NCBI GenBank assembly: GCA_003116875.1
Contig: BCKT01000001.1
Span: 883,763 to 947,762, forward strand
DNA length: 64,000 bases
Origin: Takashimella koratensis
Lineage: Eukaryota; Basidiomycota; Tremellomycetes; Trichosporonales; Tetragoniomycetaceae
Direction: 5' to 3'
The notes below the pieces were generated by a model. That model had not been told where the DNA came from and made no database searches. It worked only from the letters and a program-made list of their open reading frames with translations. A program made the translations under genes and the position numbers. Position 1 is the stretch's first letter; every line of letters begins with the position of its first letter. Below are positions 1-11,603 of this stretch, one piece after another.

Positions 1-2102
1 CTGGGTTTCGAGACGGTGAGATGGGGAGCCAAACATCATGAGTGCGCGAGCGAGCTTGAGGATGAACTGTTGTCGAGCAAGGATAGCCGCCACATGTTGA
101 ATGATCTGCAAAGGGGTAAGGTCTATTCTTTCCTATTTGTTCGCAGAAGCTGAGAATCAATACTCACAAAGATTTCCTGCTTCTTTTTCGCCTCCTTGGC
201 GCGCTTTCGACGCCTCTTCTCTGCCTCCCACTCTCTCCTTCGCCTGTCGTCCTCGGACATTGGCTTCCCAAAGTAATCTCCGCCCGACTTCTCATCTGGC
301 GTCCTAGCGGCGGACATGATCCACTTCTCTGCACTCTTAAACGCCTGTCCACCTTCTCTGATCGCGTTACCGGGCAAGCGCTCGAGAGATTTGAGGTTGA
401 GCGGGCCGAGCGGCTTCTTCTTCTTCTTCATCGAAACAATGTCGTCATTTGATTTTGTGTGAGTCAATGTCGACTGAGTCAAAGTTGGCTTGATCGACAA
501 GTCGTCTCGAGAGGTCGGCGAGTCGTCGACAGCCGTAGACGAGTGAACGGACGGTGGGCGGGAACCGGCGCGCGATTGAGGTCGAGAGGCAGGGCGTGAA
601 GCTGGCCGCCAGGGGCCCTGCGGTGTCTGCTCCTCGGTCGACGGCGCGGGGAGAGAGTATCGACTGAGCGTATACCCCGGGCGTTTGGCAGCGGGGACTA
701 AAGTGGACGCAGCGGGCGTCGCCGCGCCAGTGATATTGCCTGTCCCCTGGATGAGGGCCCCAAAAACACCCGCACCACTGCGAGCTGCCTTGGGTCTGTC
801 TTCTCTGAAATGGCCCATGGCTCGGTGGAATGATCCCAGCAATCCCGGGCTCGGCGGCTCGCGATCGGCGATGCTAGTCGTGCTCTTTGACCGGTGGTGA
901 GTCGTGAACGTCCTTCCGTGGTCGGTAGACTGCTCGACGTCGCCAGTCCGCTCGTTGACAATGTTGACTTCGTTGTCAGCAGCGACGGGGGACGGCTGAG
1001 CCGAATCGGACTGAGAGTGGGAGTGAGATTTTCGGTGCAGCCACCCGCCGTGTCGACCTTGTTGGTCGGACTTGGTGCTGTAGGTCGACATGCGACGGCG
1101 GCTCTCGTCGTCGTCCCAGTCCTCGTCGTCAGATCCGTACATCGAAGGTGGGCGGGAACTCGCTGGAGTCGTCGTACCCGAGTTCATCCCCTGCTGCTGC
1201 CCGTACAAAGCGAGAAGAGACGAAAGAACCGAAGTGCCACCAGGGATCGCTGGCATGCCGTTCATGCCCGTGTTCAAAGAAGGGTTCGCACCGCCTGGCC
1301 CCGAAGGCTCTTCCATCTGTTTCTCCTCGTCTCGGACGATGGGACCCGAGGAAGGAACACCTTCGTTGCGCGGGGAGAAGGCTCCTCGGACGGTGTTGGC
1401 AGTTTTTACTCGTCGACGGAGGACGCCCCATTTACTTGTGTGTGCGCGAACGAGATCCTTGGCAGCGTCCATGTCGGTCCCGTTGTCCTGCGCAGGCATC
1501 GAAGGCAGGCCGTCGGTTTCTCCGAGAGGGATGTACTGAGTAGCGACTTCGTTGACGCCGTTGTCCAAGATCGCCTCGGGCGGTCGGCCCTCCTCAATCG
1601 CGGCGGCGCTGCCAGGGCTGAGTGCCTTGTCGAGTGGCTGCGTCGGTGCACGCGGTGGATCCGTGTCCAGTCGGTAATCGTAATCCTCCTCTTCCCGGTG
1701 CGTTCCATGGTGATAGTGGTGGTGGCCGTCCTCATCGTTAGCGCTGCTCGCGATGCTCAATGACGATGGTCTATGCCGAGTGCTCCTGTGTCGCTCGAGT
1801 GCGTCGTCGACCTGCGCCAAGTTGGCCGCGTCTAGTGTTTGCGCCGGGGACAGCTCCTCGTTCCGCTCGACGGGCATCATCGAAACGATGTGTGAGTCCG
1901 ACGTCCACTGCACACGCCGAGGCGTCTTCGTCCCGTGCGCGCCCGGAATAAGGAGCGATCCATGGCTGGGACCAGGCGGGGACGCCTCCGAGGGCGAGGC
2001 GGCTTGGTGGGTGACCGTGTCATCTGGGTGAAGTTGGAGTCGCGGGACGGGCGATCCTGGGTCCCGGTCGGTGTTGTCAAACGGGTTGTCTGGGACCGAC
2101 AT
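1..2102 (-). CDS. PRM10-like ThrE-family membrane transporter, N-terminal part (runs off left edge)
   Basis: Exon 1 is 2102..168 (645 codons) and exon 2 is 105..<1, joined across a 62-nt GTGAGT...CAG intron in phase 0. Exon 1 encodes a long, Ser/Pro/Arg-rich, charged and probably disordered cytosolic region with an acidic DDEDWDDDE patch near residue 330. Exon 2 reads into FILKLARALMMFGSPSHRLE, the start of the pheromone-regulated membrane protein 10 / DUF1212 (ThrE-like) domain. In the family this domain leads into a multi-pass membrane unit, which lies beyond the window. The yeast homologue Prm10 is pheromone-induced and of unknown substrate; relatives in bacteria export threonine. The start is the first ATG of the long open frame. 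The family call rests on the KLARALxxFGxPSHRLE motif only, so it is good but not certain. Confidence 0.82.
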
Positions 2103-4521
2103 GATGGGTGGTGAGGGCGATCGTTCTTTGTTTGGAACCGGGGCGAGGGAGATAAGTCACAGTCTGTCATTGAGAATCAGCAGTGCGCCCTCTTATGTGT
2201 CACTTTCAAGGTGCACTCACATTCACAGAGACGAAACACGCGGTACGTTGCCGCTTGATCTGTTCTATTCTAGTCGAGGCGATGTTCAATCGTTGAGAGG
2301 GTCTGATGTTCTATCTTGGGTTCGGCGGGGGAGACCTTGTTTCGTCTTTCGTGACCCTCGTTCTTGAAAAGGTCGTCGACAGATGGATTATGCGATGGAA
2401 AGGAAGAGATGACGATCTGTGGTTCGTTATGAGCGAAAGAACCCAGCTTTGAGCACAGCAGGTTGGGTAGATCAATCGAAAGCGAACGACGGATTTTCTT
2501 CACCCAAGAGTCATAGGGGAGGGGATGTGCAAGGTTCACTGGGAATATTTGGAGGCGCTGGGGTATGAACGCCGCAGCGTCACGTTTGCGCAGCACAAAC
2601 ACTCGGTTCTCTTGGTGCAAGGGGGACGTGGGAGGGAGGGGGGAAAGGGAAAGAGCAAGTGGGCATGTGTCTGCCCGCTGCCTTGTTTCCTGCCTGGGTG
2701 GAAACGAGGGTACCCAAGGGTTTTGTTTTTTACTCCACTCACTAAAGGGTCTGCGCAGGTTGGATTGCGGGGTAAACACAGATCGCAAAGGAAAGACGAG
2801 GGTGGAAGACGGAGAATGGCCCACAAGGGTCGATGGTAGAAACGTTCAATCAGATGGTCCTCTGCCAAGGCCTCGAGAGGGAAAGCCTAGGGCGGAAGTA
2901 TGCGATGGCACTGCGCGATCGCGGTCGTCGGAGTAGGGTGGGGGGGAAAGTGGGTCCTGGTACGATATGCGCTCGGATTATGCTGTAGGATAGAAGGTGG
3001 CCAAGGAATCGCGATAAGAGCAAGAAAAGGTTTTTCTCTCTGTTTCTTGCTTCTCGGCAGTGAAAATTAAACGTGTTGTTTGTGGGTGACATGTGTTGGG
3101 GAAGCGGGAGGAACAGTTCCTCCGGCAAGACCCAGGTGGTGTACGTAGCCCACCCCCCTCAATCGCCGGCGGGAGAAGCAGAGGAAACCAAGGGGGGTGA
3201 GGGCGCAGGAGCACCGGACGCATCATAGACCCAAAAACCCAAACACCCGGACACCCGCCCGCAAGCAGTTAGGACCCGGACGCCGGGCACCGAGCAAAGG
3301 GTCCGGTAAGGATAATTTCTTGTTTGAATTGTCTCCATGAAAAGCCTGACTGGAACGCGACGGGGCACGCGCGCGATGGCGACGACATCACGATCGCCGC
3401 TTCGGTTCTGGCACCGAGGTTCGGGCGGGACTCAGTCACGGGGGTGATGCATTTCTCTCAATGAACGACCCCACTCCAGTACCTCAAAAACTAGATTCGT
3501 TCCTCTTACGAACCCCCCTCCCCAATGCATTCTCTCCCTTCTTTCTCGGTATTGCTTATTCTCGTCTAACGGCTCGATACCAAACTCACACCGGGTCGGG
3601 AGTTTTCCTTTATACACTAGCACAACGCATCGTTTGCCAGGCAGACACGAGGGCGAGCACCGATGAGAGAACCGCTGTGGTCTGCGACCTCTGACGTAAC
3701 TCCCCGCTCACAAAGGCATTCTGCATTGATCGCTGCTGGGCTGAAAGGAGGGTCCCAGTCACCCAAATTATCCTTGATTCCCTGCGGTTGATCAAAGCTC
3801 CAACGCACCGCTTTACGGGTCCGGTCCGCCGTCGCTCTTTGTCTCACCCATCCGTACCATCTGTACCACCACTCTCAAGGGCAGAAACCAAATGAGGAGA
3901 CCCCAAAACTAACCCCACGAAAACGGGTCTGTTCTACCCTTCCCGTAGCCGTTTGTCAGTCGAGTTGACTCATCGGTGGACAGGACCCCTGGGTTCCCTG
4001 CCGATCCATGGGGCTGGCTGACGACATTTGCGAAGGGCATCGTGACCTCGTCGTCGTCGCAGTTGTCACGCGCAGTTTAGAAGAAGAACAATGGGCACGC
4101 GACCAGGTAGGGGTCCAAGTCTAGCCATCGCTCGTTCATGTCATGCACATGCGCACCTGTTCGAGGTTGTCGTCAGCGCCGGTGCCGGTAGCGGTGACCA
4201 AAGACCAAGCAAGAGCCCATGGTGAGACTTGTCCCCGCAATAGTGCGCAGTGCCTCCATTTACGTCATCTCACCCGGAATCAAATGGAGGAGGGAAGGGA
4301 AGAGGTGATAGGCTTGCAAGGACTACTTTGGGGCGCCTAAAGATGTGGCATGCCTAACTATTGCCCCGCTTAGAAGCAACGCGACGCCGAGGGTGAGTGT
4401 GTATTTTCGACGTGTCCATCCTACCCACTTGAACCCCACCACTTCATCGCAACCGCCGCTCACCCTTCACTTCCCTCTCGACCCCCCGGCCCTCGCCCAA
4501 CGCCCAACGACCTCCTTCATC
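2103..4521. other. Intergenic region between PRM10-like gene and GOT1
   Basis: About 2.4 kb without a supportable gene. Open frames here are short, mutually overlapping and lack splice-consistent continuations. It probably holds the PRM10-like promoter (minus strand) and the GOT1 promoter, with C-rich pyrimidine tracts just before the GOT1 start near 4430-4500. Confidence 0.5.
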
Positions 4522-5474
4522 ATGTGGCTCAGCGATAGGCAGAGTGAGTTAAACTGTCGTGGAGGAAGAGGGGGTGGGAGGAGAAGACGGGGGCCGCGCA
4601 AAGAGGTGGCGGAGCAGAAGACGAAGACGGGAGATGCGCACGACTCGGGAATCGGTCTTCCTCGTTTCGATTACTTGGATGCTAACGGGATCTCTTGCTC
4701 TCCTTGGGCGTAGAGATTGGTATCGCACTCGTGGCATTTGGCATCTTCTTCCAGTTCCTCGGTGAGTGTCAACCCCAACATCGCAATCCTTACAGTTCGA
4801 CTTCACCCGAAGCACCGTTGACAACGACCAGGTATCATCCTCCTCTTTGACGGTCCCCTTCTGGCGCTCGGCAACGTGAGTCTTGCTGTCCCTTACTATT
4901 CTTCTCCGAAGCAGTCTAAAGGTCCACACCGACTGAACGGCGGCGGCCGGCGTATCAACAAAAAGGAACTTACTTGTTTTGCTCTCCTCGCGTACAGATC
5001 CTCTTCCTCTCTGGTTTGCCATTGATCATTGGCCCAACCAAGACCTTTTACTTCTTCTCTCGGCGGGAAAAGTGGCGCGGTACCCTGTGCTTCTTTGGCG
5101 GGATGTGAGTTTCTTTCATCTGCCGCCTACGTATCTTTGCTGATGGTTTACTCTCGCAGCATCCTCGTGTTCTTCAAGTGGCCAGTTGTCGGTATCCTCG
5201 TCGAGTTTGTCGGCTTCATCGGTCTGTTCGGGTAGGTCTAGCTCCACTTTCTCTTTTATCGACTTCTGCTGACTCTGCGGTCTATAGCACCTTCTTCCCG
5301 GTCATTCTTCAAGCTCTTCGCCAAACTCCTGTGATTGGAACCTTCCTCTCTCTTCCTTACGTCCGACAGGTGAGTACCCGGTCAAACTCCGAAGAGCGCC
5401 TGACTGACAACGTACCCTTCCCGTCCCGCTAGGTCGCCGATCGTATCGCCGGAGTTCGTCAGAGTGCCGTATGA
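4522..5474 (+). CDS. GOT1: Golgi transport protein Got1
   Basis: Seven exons: 4522-4543, 4714-4761, 4832-4875, 4998-5104, 5160-5231, 5288-5369, 5433-5474. They close in frame to a 138-residue protein, the same length as yeast Got1. The protein begins MWLSDRQKIGIALVAFG and continues through four hydrophobic segments with short loops, typical of the Got1/Sft2 family. FDGPLLALGN and GLPLIIGPTKTFYFF are visible family signatures. Got1 is an evolutionarily conserved Golgi/ER vesicle membrane protein that facilitates COPII vesicle budding and fusion with the Golgi. The first exon encodes only seven complete codons, so the start depends on the exon 1-2 junction, which restores the expected K-I-G-I sequence. 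No oddities were seen. Confidence 0.96.
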
Positions 5475-6491
5475 TCACGAGCTCTTCATCATCCCTCTCC
5501 TCTTCTCTTCTCATTTCTTCCTGTGTCTCGCTGAGCCGAGGTAAAGGGGTAGGCGTTCAAGGCGCGCGAACAGGCAAATGCATCAATCTGCACATTACCA
5601 AGACTCGTATTGATTTTGAATGTTGTGCCTGAAGGTATGAGATGATGTAGAGGACGACAGCGATCATGCTGGGTGGTTGGGAGTGGTGGTCTAAGGTGAT
5701 TGAAGGTGACCCAAGAGCGACTTGACATATTCAGCAGGCTGTGTTTCACATACTAGATGCATCTGATCCGGAAGGACTAAACAGTTCATCTGATGGATTA
5801 TTGTAGCTACAGAACACAGAATTCGCTCGAGTGAGCTCGCGCTTGGAGTTCAGGTCAAGAAGGAAGGTGTGAGAGATAAAGGATAGTTGCAAAGGTCAAC
5901 GACAGTGTTTGATATCTCACACGTTGCATTCACGCACTAGATGCATCTGGACTAAACAGCTTATCGTATGGATTGGGCATATAAGGCTGGAGGTTCGCAA
6001 ATGGGTTTCAGGAGTAGGCGATCGGATGTGTGTGATAGAGGGGGATAAAATCATGGGATAAAACTTTAAGACAACGTTTTGGTGGCAGACTTTGGATGGT
6101 GGGCAACGTGTGTGCGTGTGTATGATGGATGAGAGTGTGTTATGGTGTGGTGCGATTGTGGTTATGGTTGTATATGGTGACAGGGATGGAGAACGACATA
6201 GAGAGAGGGACAAGAACGGGGATGAGAGAGAACAAGGGAACACACAAGAACGAACACGCGAAACGCTGGAAAGGGAAACTCTATAGACAGATCGTAGCGA
6301 GAAACGAGAGAAAGCGAGACGCACGCGTCGATGTGGAAACGAGGAGCGAAGAAGGAACCCGGAAGAAATAGGGGAAAGCGGGACTGCGTAAGCTCTATAC
6401 AAAGAAAGGTAGGGGATAGGCGGAAAGTCGCATGATGGCACGGCAACTACGGTGGGGAGGTTGAACAGACAGCAGTCGACCTGGGATCACC
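5475..6491. other. Convergent intergenic region after GOT1
   Basis: About 1 kb between the GOT1 stop and the stop of the convergent minus-strand gene. It contains purine-rich repeats such as gagagag and gaacga around 6180-6330. A motif cactagatgcatctg occurs twice (near 5749 and 5934), each followed by a ggactaaacag stretch, suggesting a short local duplication. No coding signal. Confidence 0.5.
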
Positions 6492-7235
6492 TCACTTCCC
6501 CCCAAAGCCCTGCCAATTGGACGAGGAAGCAGCCGACTGACGTTCCTCCCATAGCGGTCGGAATGCGTCCTCTGCGAACCCACCCGTGTCCTTTGGACTC
6601 GCCTTGATCGGAAGCACCGAGGTGTGGTAAGGGATCCCGCCGTTCATCGATTGTCCGGCGTTACCAACTGGATACGCGGCATTTCCAATGGCAGCGGACG
6701 TGCCCGAGCGAGTAGTGAATGAATCGGTTCGGGGGACAGGTACAAAACCCGTCTCACGCTGCCCGACGAACGCAACATTGTTTGCGTTATTTGTCTGGAT
6801 GGGGATTTGCATCTGTGCGGACCCGTTGAGTTGCGCGGGACTTGGGTTGGGGACGGCAGTAGCGTTGTTGTGGCTACCTGCGAGGCTGGATGAATTGAGC
6901 GGGCGACCGGTTTGACGAGGCGAGTTGCCCATGCCACCGGAGAAGCCAGGGGAGAAGAGGTGCGAGCCAGAGGGAGGAGGGTCGTTCCATGACGAAGCGG
7001 GAGCAGGGGGAGGCATCGGGCCAGCCGAGTGAGGCGGTTGATGTTGAGCGTGTGTGGGGCCGATCGGTCGGTACGGCGGGATGTTGGGGTGAAGGGTTTC
7101 CGCGAGCTTGGCCTGAGAGGTATTAGCGATGACGTGGAGTGGGAGACTTACGTGCAGGTCTTTGAGGTCGTTGGATTGCTGACCGACTTGCATACCGCCC
7201 GAGATGGTAGCAATCAGATCATCCATGGACGCCAT
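6492..7235 (-). CDS. Hypothetical protein, Pro/Ser/Asn-rich
   Basis: Two exons, 7235-7152 and 7112-6492, separated by a 39-nt GTAAGT...CTCAG intron. The intron is a multiple of three and open, so unspliced RNA would also be read through. The spliced product is 234 residues. The N-terminus (MDDLIATISGGMQVGQQSN, then KDLHAKLAETLHPN) looks like a short helical module. The middle is low-complexity Pro/Ser/Asn/Gln-rich, and the C-terminus is SSSNWQGFGGK. I do not recognise a family. The start could be the first Met or the one three codons later. A transcription or RNA-related role would fit the composition but is only inference. Confidence in the gene is fair, in its function nil. Confidence 0.7.
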   Translation of the reverse strand: MASMDDLIATISGGMQVGQQSNDLKDLHVSLPLHVIANTSQAKLAETLHPNIPPYRPIGPTHAQHQPPHSAGPMPPPAPASSWNDPPPSGSHLFSPGFSGGMGNSPRQTGRPLNSSSLAGSHNNATAVPNPSPAQLNGSAQMQIPIQTNNANNVAFVGQRETGFVPVPRTDSFTTRSGTSAAIGNAAYPVGNAGQSMNGGIPYHTSVLPIKASPKDTGGFAEDAFRPLWEERQSAASSSNWQGFGGK

Positions 7236-9923
7236 GGCTGCAAAGTTGTGGGTTGGTGTGTGATGAAGTGGATTTTTGAGATACGACTATCGGGGAGCCT
7301 GGGGTCGAGTAAAAGCCGATACACGAGACGCCGTTGGAAGGCGACAACGTGGGGCGCGGTAGGTGAAAGGTGGGTGAGTGCGGGGTGTGGGACGGTGTGC
7401 TGATATGGAGCGGAGGGTGCGGCAAATCACGGCAGCCTAGAAGAATGGAGAGTGGGTGAGAGTGAGGGGAGTGGGGGTGAGTGAGAAGAGGATGTGATGA
7501 GAGAAAGAGAGAAAAGGGAAGAGAGACAGCGGTGCGACGAGGGGTAAACGGGTGGTGGCGACAGCCGGGGGAAGGGAGGCCGGGGAAGGGGAAGGCAGGT
7601 CGGGGCGGGGGCGTGTGGAGAGACCGAGGGGCGACTGAAACGCGTGTTGTCTGCTGGCACGGTAACCGGGGCGCTGCGGGATAGCCGGAGGCGACGCGGA
7701 CCGGTTGTTGGAGGATGGGGAGGGACGAGTTTGATGCGATTGGAGATGTGGATGGTGTCAAGTGCACGGCGAAGCGGCGAAGCGGCGAAGCGGTTGCGCT
7801 TTTAGTGGTTGTGATGGTAGAGGAGATGGTCGCTGAGACCCGGTGCGGAAAGGAAGAGCAAGAGGGTAAAGGGTGGGGCGGTAGATGAGCGCACGGGGAG
7901 AGGCAGAGGAATGTCGAGATAGATGGCCGCTGGGGTCCCGTCGGCTCTGACCTGGGCCGTTATCCTTTGTCCTTTGACGACCAAGTGTCGATGCCTATCG
8001 CTTGTCGCAGCCGAGCAACGGGCCGTGAGCGTGGTCAACGTGTCTCCAGGATCAGACGCGCACACGCGTGAGTGTGGTCGTGGTTTAGGTTTGGGTTGAG
8101 GTATCGACCGGTCCCCAGGTGTTGATGATCGAGTTTGTATTGGGCGGGGACGAAAGTGGGAATGGAGGATGGTGTGATCGCGAGGCACGTCAACAGGCTT
8201 TGAGTGGCGAGGGGGTTGTGAGAAAGGTGATGAGGCTGGAAAGATAGGTCGAGAAACAAGGTAGGTGGATGGATGGATAAGGAAGTCAAGATCGAGCCGA
8301 GATTGGGATCGGGTGCTGAAGGCTGGCTTGGTTTGCTTGCGGCCGCTGACGTTGGTAGCGTGGGATAAGAAAAAAGCTAAGCCCGATAGTCGAGATACCC
8401 GAATAACACAAGTAGGGCGGTGGGCAGTGTGAGATGGGGGAGGCTGGGATGAGGTGAGCGGCAAAACGGGGAAAGCGCGGAACCTCTCAGGCCGGAGGAA
8501 GAGTCGTAGAGTATGCCGGCAGAGCGAGCAAGGCGAGAGGTGAGAAGGGTGGGTGGATTGAGACAAGGTCTGTAAACGGGATAGAGCGAGACGAGGGACA
8601 AGGTTTAATTCAGCAGCCAACGCGAGGACCGTGTATGGCAGTGCCGGGGTGACGGGGGAAAGGTCTAGCGAGACAACTGCAACCGTACGACGGAACAATG
8701 GACAAGTCCGATTCGGTCCGACGCGAGATCCAGAACCAGACAGCCAAGAGGGTAAATTTCAGCCAAGCGGAGGGAAGGGCGGGGGCGGGGGGGGGGGGGG
8801 GGGGAGCGGTTAAAACTCCCGAAGTAAGGCGTAGGCGTCGCTTCAATCGCGAATTATAGAAACGAGCTCGGGGAAAGTGTTGCCGTGTTTGTTGCGGTCG
8901 ACGGTAGTTGTTGGAGTCAAGGTGATATGGTGAGCCTGTATGCTCGTGATGAGGTGGGTGTTCAGTTAAAAGAGAAGAATGGGTCAATTATAGACCAAGC
9001 CAGGGACAGTCTGGGGTCGGCCTGTAGCGAGCTAGCGCTAGGTGGCAGGCGCCGGAGCGCCGAAGGAGTATTCGTTTTCACTGATGGCATCAATGGACGA
9101 GTTCATTTGCTCTTGAGCTAGGTTAGAGACAGATTCAACCGAGCTTGTTCCGTGGGTAATCAAGTAGCTACGGCCTTGGGGGATGACCTCACTTCTCGAC
9201 GCAATACCATGCTACGCTGCTATTCCAGATCGCCTATGCTCGTCTACAGGATCAGAGCTAGTCGAGCCCGCAGGAGAATAGCTTGTAGGGTGAGGTTGAC
9301 AAAGGCCATGCGCAACCGCAGACCCAGGTGTTACGGCACCCCGGTGAAGCGATAGAGACGTCGCCCTACGCCTCGTCCTTTTTCCCGCACTAATCCCCCC
9401 GACCAGGGATCTGTGACCAGGGAGCTGACTTTTCTCCTGTCACGGACAATGGGCCGCAGGCTCTTACTAGAGTATTGAAGGCGTCACAACATATGCACTA
9501 TACGAAACACGGACACGGACCACGGAGCTGTGCCGAGAGCCAAGCGGACCGGCTCGGGCCAATACGTCAGGACAGCAAGCGAGCACATCATCTGACTATC
9601 GACCGGGGCTACACGGGACGATATCGTGAACTAGCCACTTGGGTCTGCGCCTATTTGGAGGAACCTCCGTGGCGCGTGGTCGGACAGGGCTTGGACTTTG
9701 TGCACGTCACGCGCGAACCACGCAACTATTAGTGCCGACTTTCGCTGCTTGACCCCCTCTCGGTCGCGATCAGCTCATGGGAAGTTGACTGACGACAGCC
9801 ACAAAGCAATCTCAAGTGTCACAAGTCAATCCCGGACACCCTGCCCCAACCTATAGCCAGACGTAATAAAGGAACCCAATCCATCTCCCAATCCTACAAA
9901 ACACCACGCCATGCGATAACGAC
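7236..9923. other. Long intergenic region with homopolymer G tract
   Basis: About 2.7 kb with no supportable gene. It holds a three-fold aagcggcg repeat near 7770-7795 and purine-rich stretches at 7440-7650. A G-rich tract at about 8780-8810 ends in a long run of G. Segments at 8990-9360 and 9470-9730 are less biased in composition than the surroundings but give no spliceable coding model; a noncoding RNA cannot be excluded. Confidence 0.45.
8779..8811. repeat. Poly-G / G-rich homopolymer tract
   Basis: A G-rich stretch interrupted by single C bases ends in a run of roughly twenty G. Such tracts can form G-quadruplexes and are prone to length error in sequencing and assembly. It lies outside any gene model. 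Confidence 0.85.
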
Positions 9924-11167
9924 TTAAGCACGGGCGGCGCCAGCGGCACCGGGGACGAAGCGGCCCTTCCTCTCGCGAGGCTGGTAAGCCGAGACGGCGG
10001 TGACGGTGACGGGGAGGCCGTCGAAGCCGAGCGAACGGAGGAGGTCCTTGGTCTCCTGGTCGACCTCGAGGCCGGTCTCGGCGGATGGCGCGAGAGCGGA
10101 GACGTCGGGAACGTACCTGTGAGATGTTAGTGGTGTCAAGTGTGATAGAGGATTTCTGTATAACCAGCTTTGGTAAAACACTCACTGGTCCTTTCGCTCA
10201 CGCTCCTCCTCCTGCAGACGGAAAGAGATACCGCGGACGGGGCCCTTCTGGATACGCTTCATCAAGTGGGTGGTGACTGCGGGATATCAGCAGGGTCGGA
10301 TTGATGTGGACGAAGCCATTGTCGGCTGGGGGGATCGAGCAGGGTCAACTCACAGCCAGAGATCTTGTTCCGGAGACGCTTGGAGGGGACCTGGGCGACC
10401 TCATCGAGGAGACGCTTGTTGGTGCTGTGCAAAGTCAGCAGAGTTTGGGTAGGAGTGTGGGTAGTTGACAGGCAAGGCAGGCAGAATGGCAAAGCGATAG
10501 AGGCAAGACGCGCCGCAGGGATGAGGACGTGGAGCACGGAGCACGACAAGTGGTCGCAATATGAAGTTTCCATTCCTCGCTCTGCCCCGCTGACCAGACC
10601 ACGACAACTCCTCGATAGGTATGCCCCCACTCCATGTCCACTCTCAGCGTCTCGTCCGTCATCACTTCGTCCCAGTTCCCCTATCCACTCCATCGATCAT
10701 CACACACTCCTCCGACCTCCAAACCCAGCCTTGCTCCCGTTCACCACGTTTCCTCTCATCCCCTTGCCTAGCCTTTCCTGCCCGTCTTGCCTCTGCCCGC
10801 CTGTATCCCCGCTGCCCGCTACCCGCTACCCGCCGTGGCCGACTCCAACGAATGCTCGACTTACTGGAAGTCAAGGGTGAGACGAGGGTAGTACTTCTCA
10901 ATGAGAACACGAGATGCCCGCTTGACGGTCTTGGTACGAACGCGACCCTGTAGGCGAGAACCGAATGATCCCAGCAGACCAACGACAATGACAACGCGCG
11001 AAGGCAAAAGGCAAGTCGACGAAGATGGGTGATTCGCAAGTGGATAGAGAGGAAACAACGGTCAGCATACACTTTGACATCGACAGAATGCGACCCCGGC
11101 TAGCGCAGTCGTCATGGCGAGACTGGTGGTGTCGAGGTGATCGGTAGCTAAGAGCGGAACGTACCAT
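9924..11167 (-). CDS. RPS17: 40S ribosomal protein eS17
   Basis: Five exons: 11167-11165, 10947-10865, 10424-10354, 10276-10186, 10116-9924, closing to 146 residues. The product reads [20 protein letters not shown], then [40 protein letters not shown] and [15 protein letters not shown], the full eS17 sequence with a family-typical length (yeast 136). eS17 is a structural protein of the small ribosomal subunit. Exon 1 contributes only the ATG: the intron begins directly after the start codon, as is known for yeast RPS17 (RP51) genes. Introns 1 (217 nt) and 2 (440 nt) are much longer than the 40-60 nt typical of this window, as is common for fungal ribosomal-protein genes. It is divergently arranged with APE4. 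Confidence 0.97.
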
Positions 11168-11603
11168 TTTGACTTGATGATTGAAGAGAGAAAAGACGAG
11201 TGTGAATGTTGAAGTGAAAAATGTAACGTCGCTGGCTGGCTGTCCAGGGTGGGCGATGGGTAGGGTCAGTCCACTGCCAGGAAGACGAGTGTGGCACTCT
11301 GGGCGCACTCACCGTGGAAGAAAGGAGGGCGGGGTGGCACTTGGGCCAAGGGTTGTCGGCGTTAATGGCAGCCAACTTAACGCCGAAAGTTTCGAATTGG
11401 GATGACCCCCGGCTATTCCCGGTCTCCATGTGCTCATCACGTGGGTCCTTTGGCTTGCTTATCGACGTGCGTGTCTTCCGATCACCCTTCCCGGCTGGCC
11501 ATTTGAGCTGACTCGGACCCGCGCCCCATCGCCACGCTCTCAGCGCGTTTCACCTGTGCATCTATCATCCACATCCCACATCTCCAAACCTACCATAGCC
11601 ACC
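11168..11603. promoter_or_regulatory. Shared divergent promoter of RPS17 and APE4
   Basis: The 436 bp between the two start codons must contain the promoters and 5' leaders of both divergently transcribed genes. The APE4 side ends in a C-rich leader (tctatcatccacatcccacatctcc). No specific element could be assigned with confidence. Confidence 0.55.

Noticed and set aside
894..1763. 289-codon plus-strand frame antisense to the PRM10-like gene
   Set aside because: It mirrors the codon bias of the real minus-strand exon and has no splice-supported extension or domain.
7219..8698. Minus-strand frames of 182 and 298 codons upstream of the hypothetical gene
   Set aside because: Both are low-complexity Pro/Ser/His translations of pyrimidine-rich DNA without domain or splice continuity.
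10644..10702. Possible C/D snoRNA in RPS17 intron 2 (two TGATGA boxes at 10702-10697 and 10664-10659, CTGA at 10647-10644, minus strand)
   Set aside because: There is no D' box between the C-like boxes and no terminal stem pairing; chance matches are likely in a 440-nt intron.
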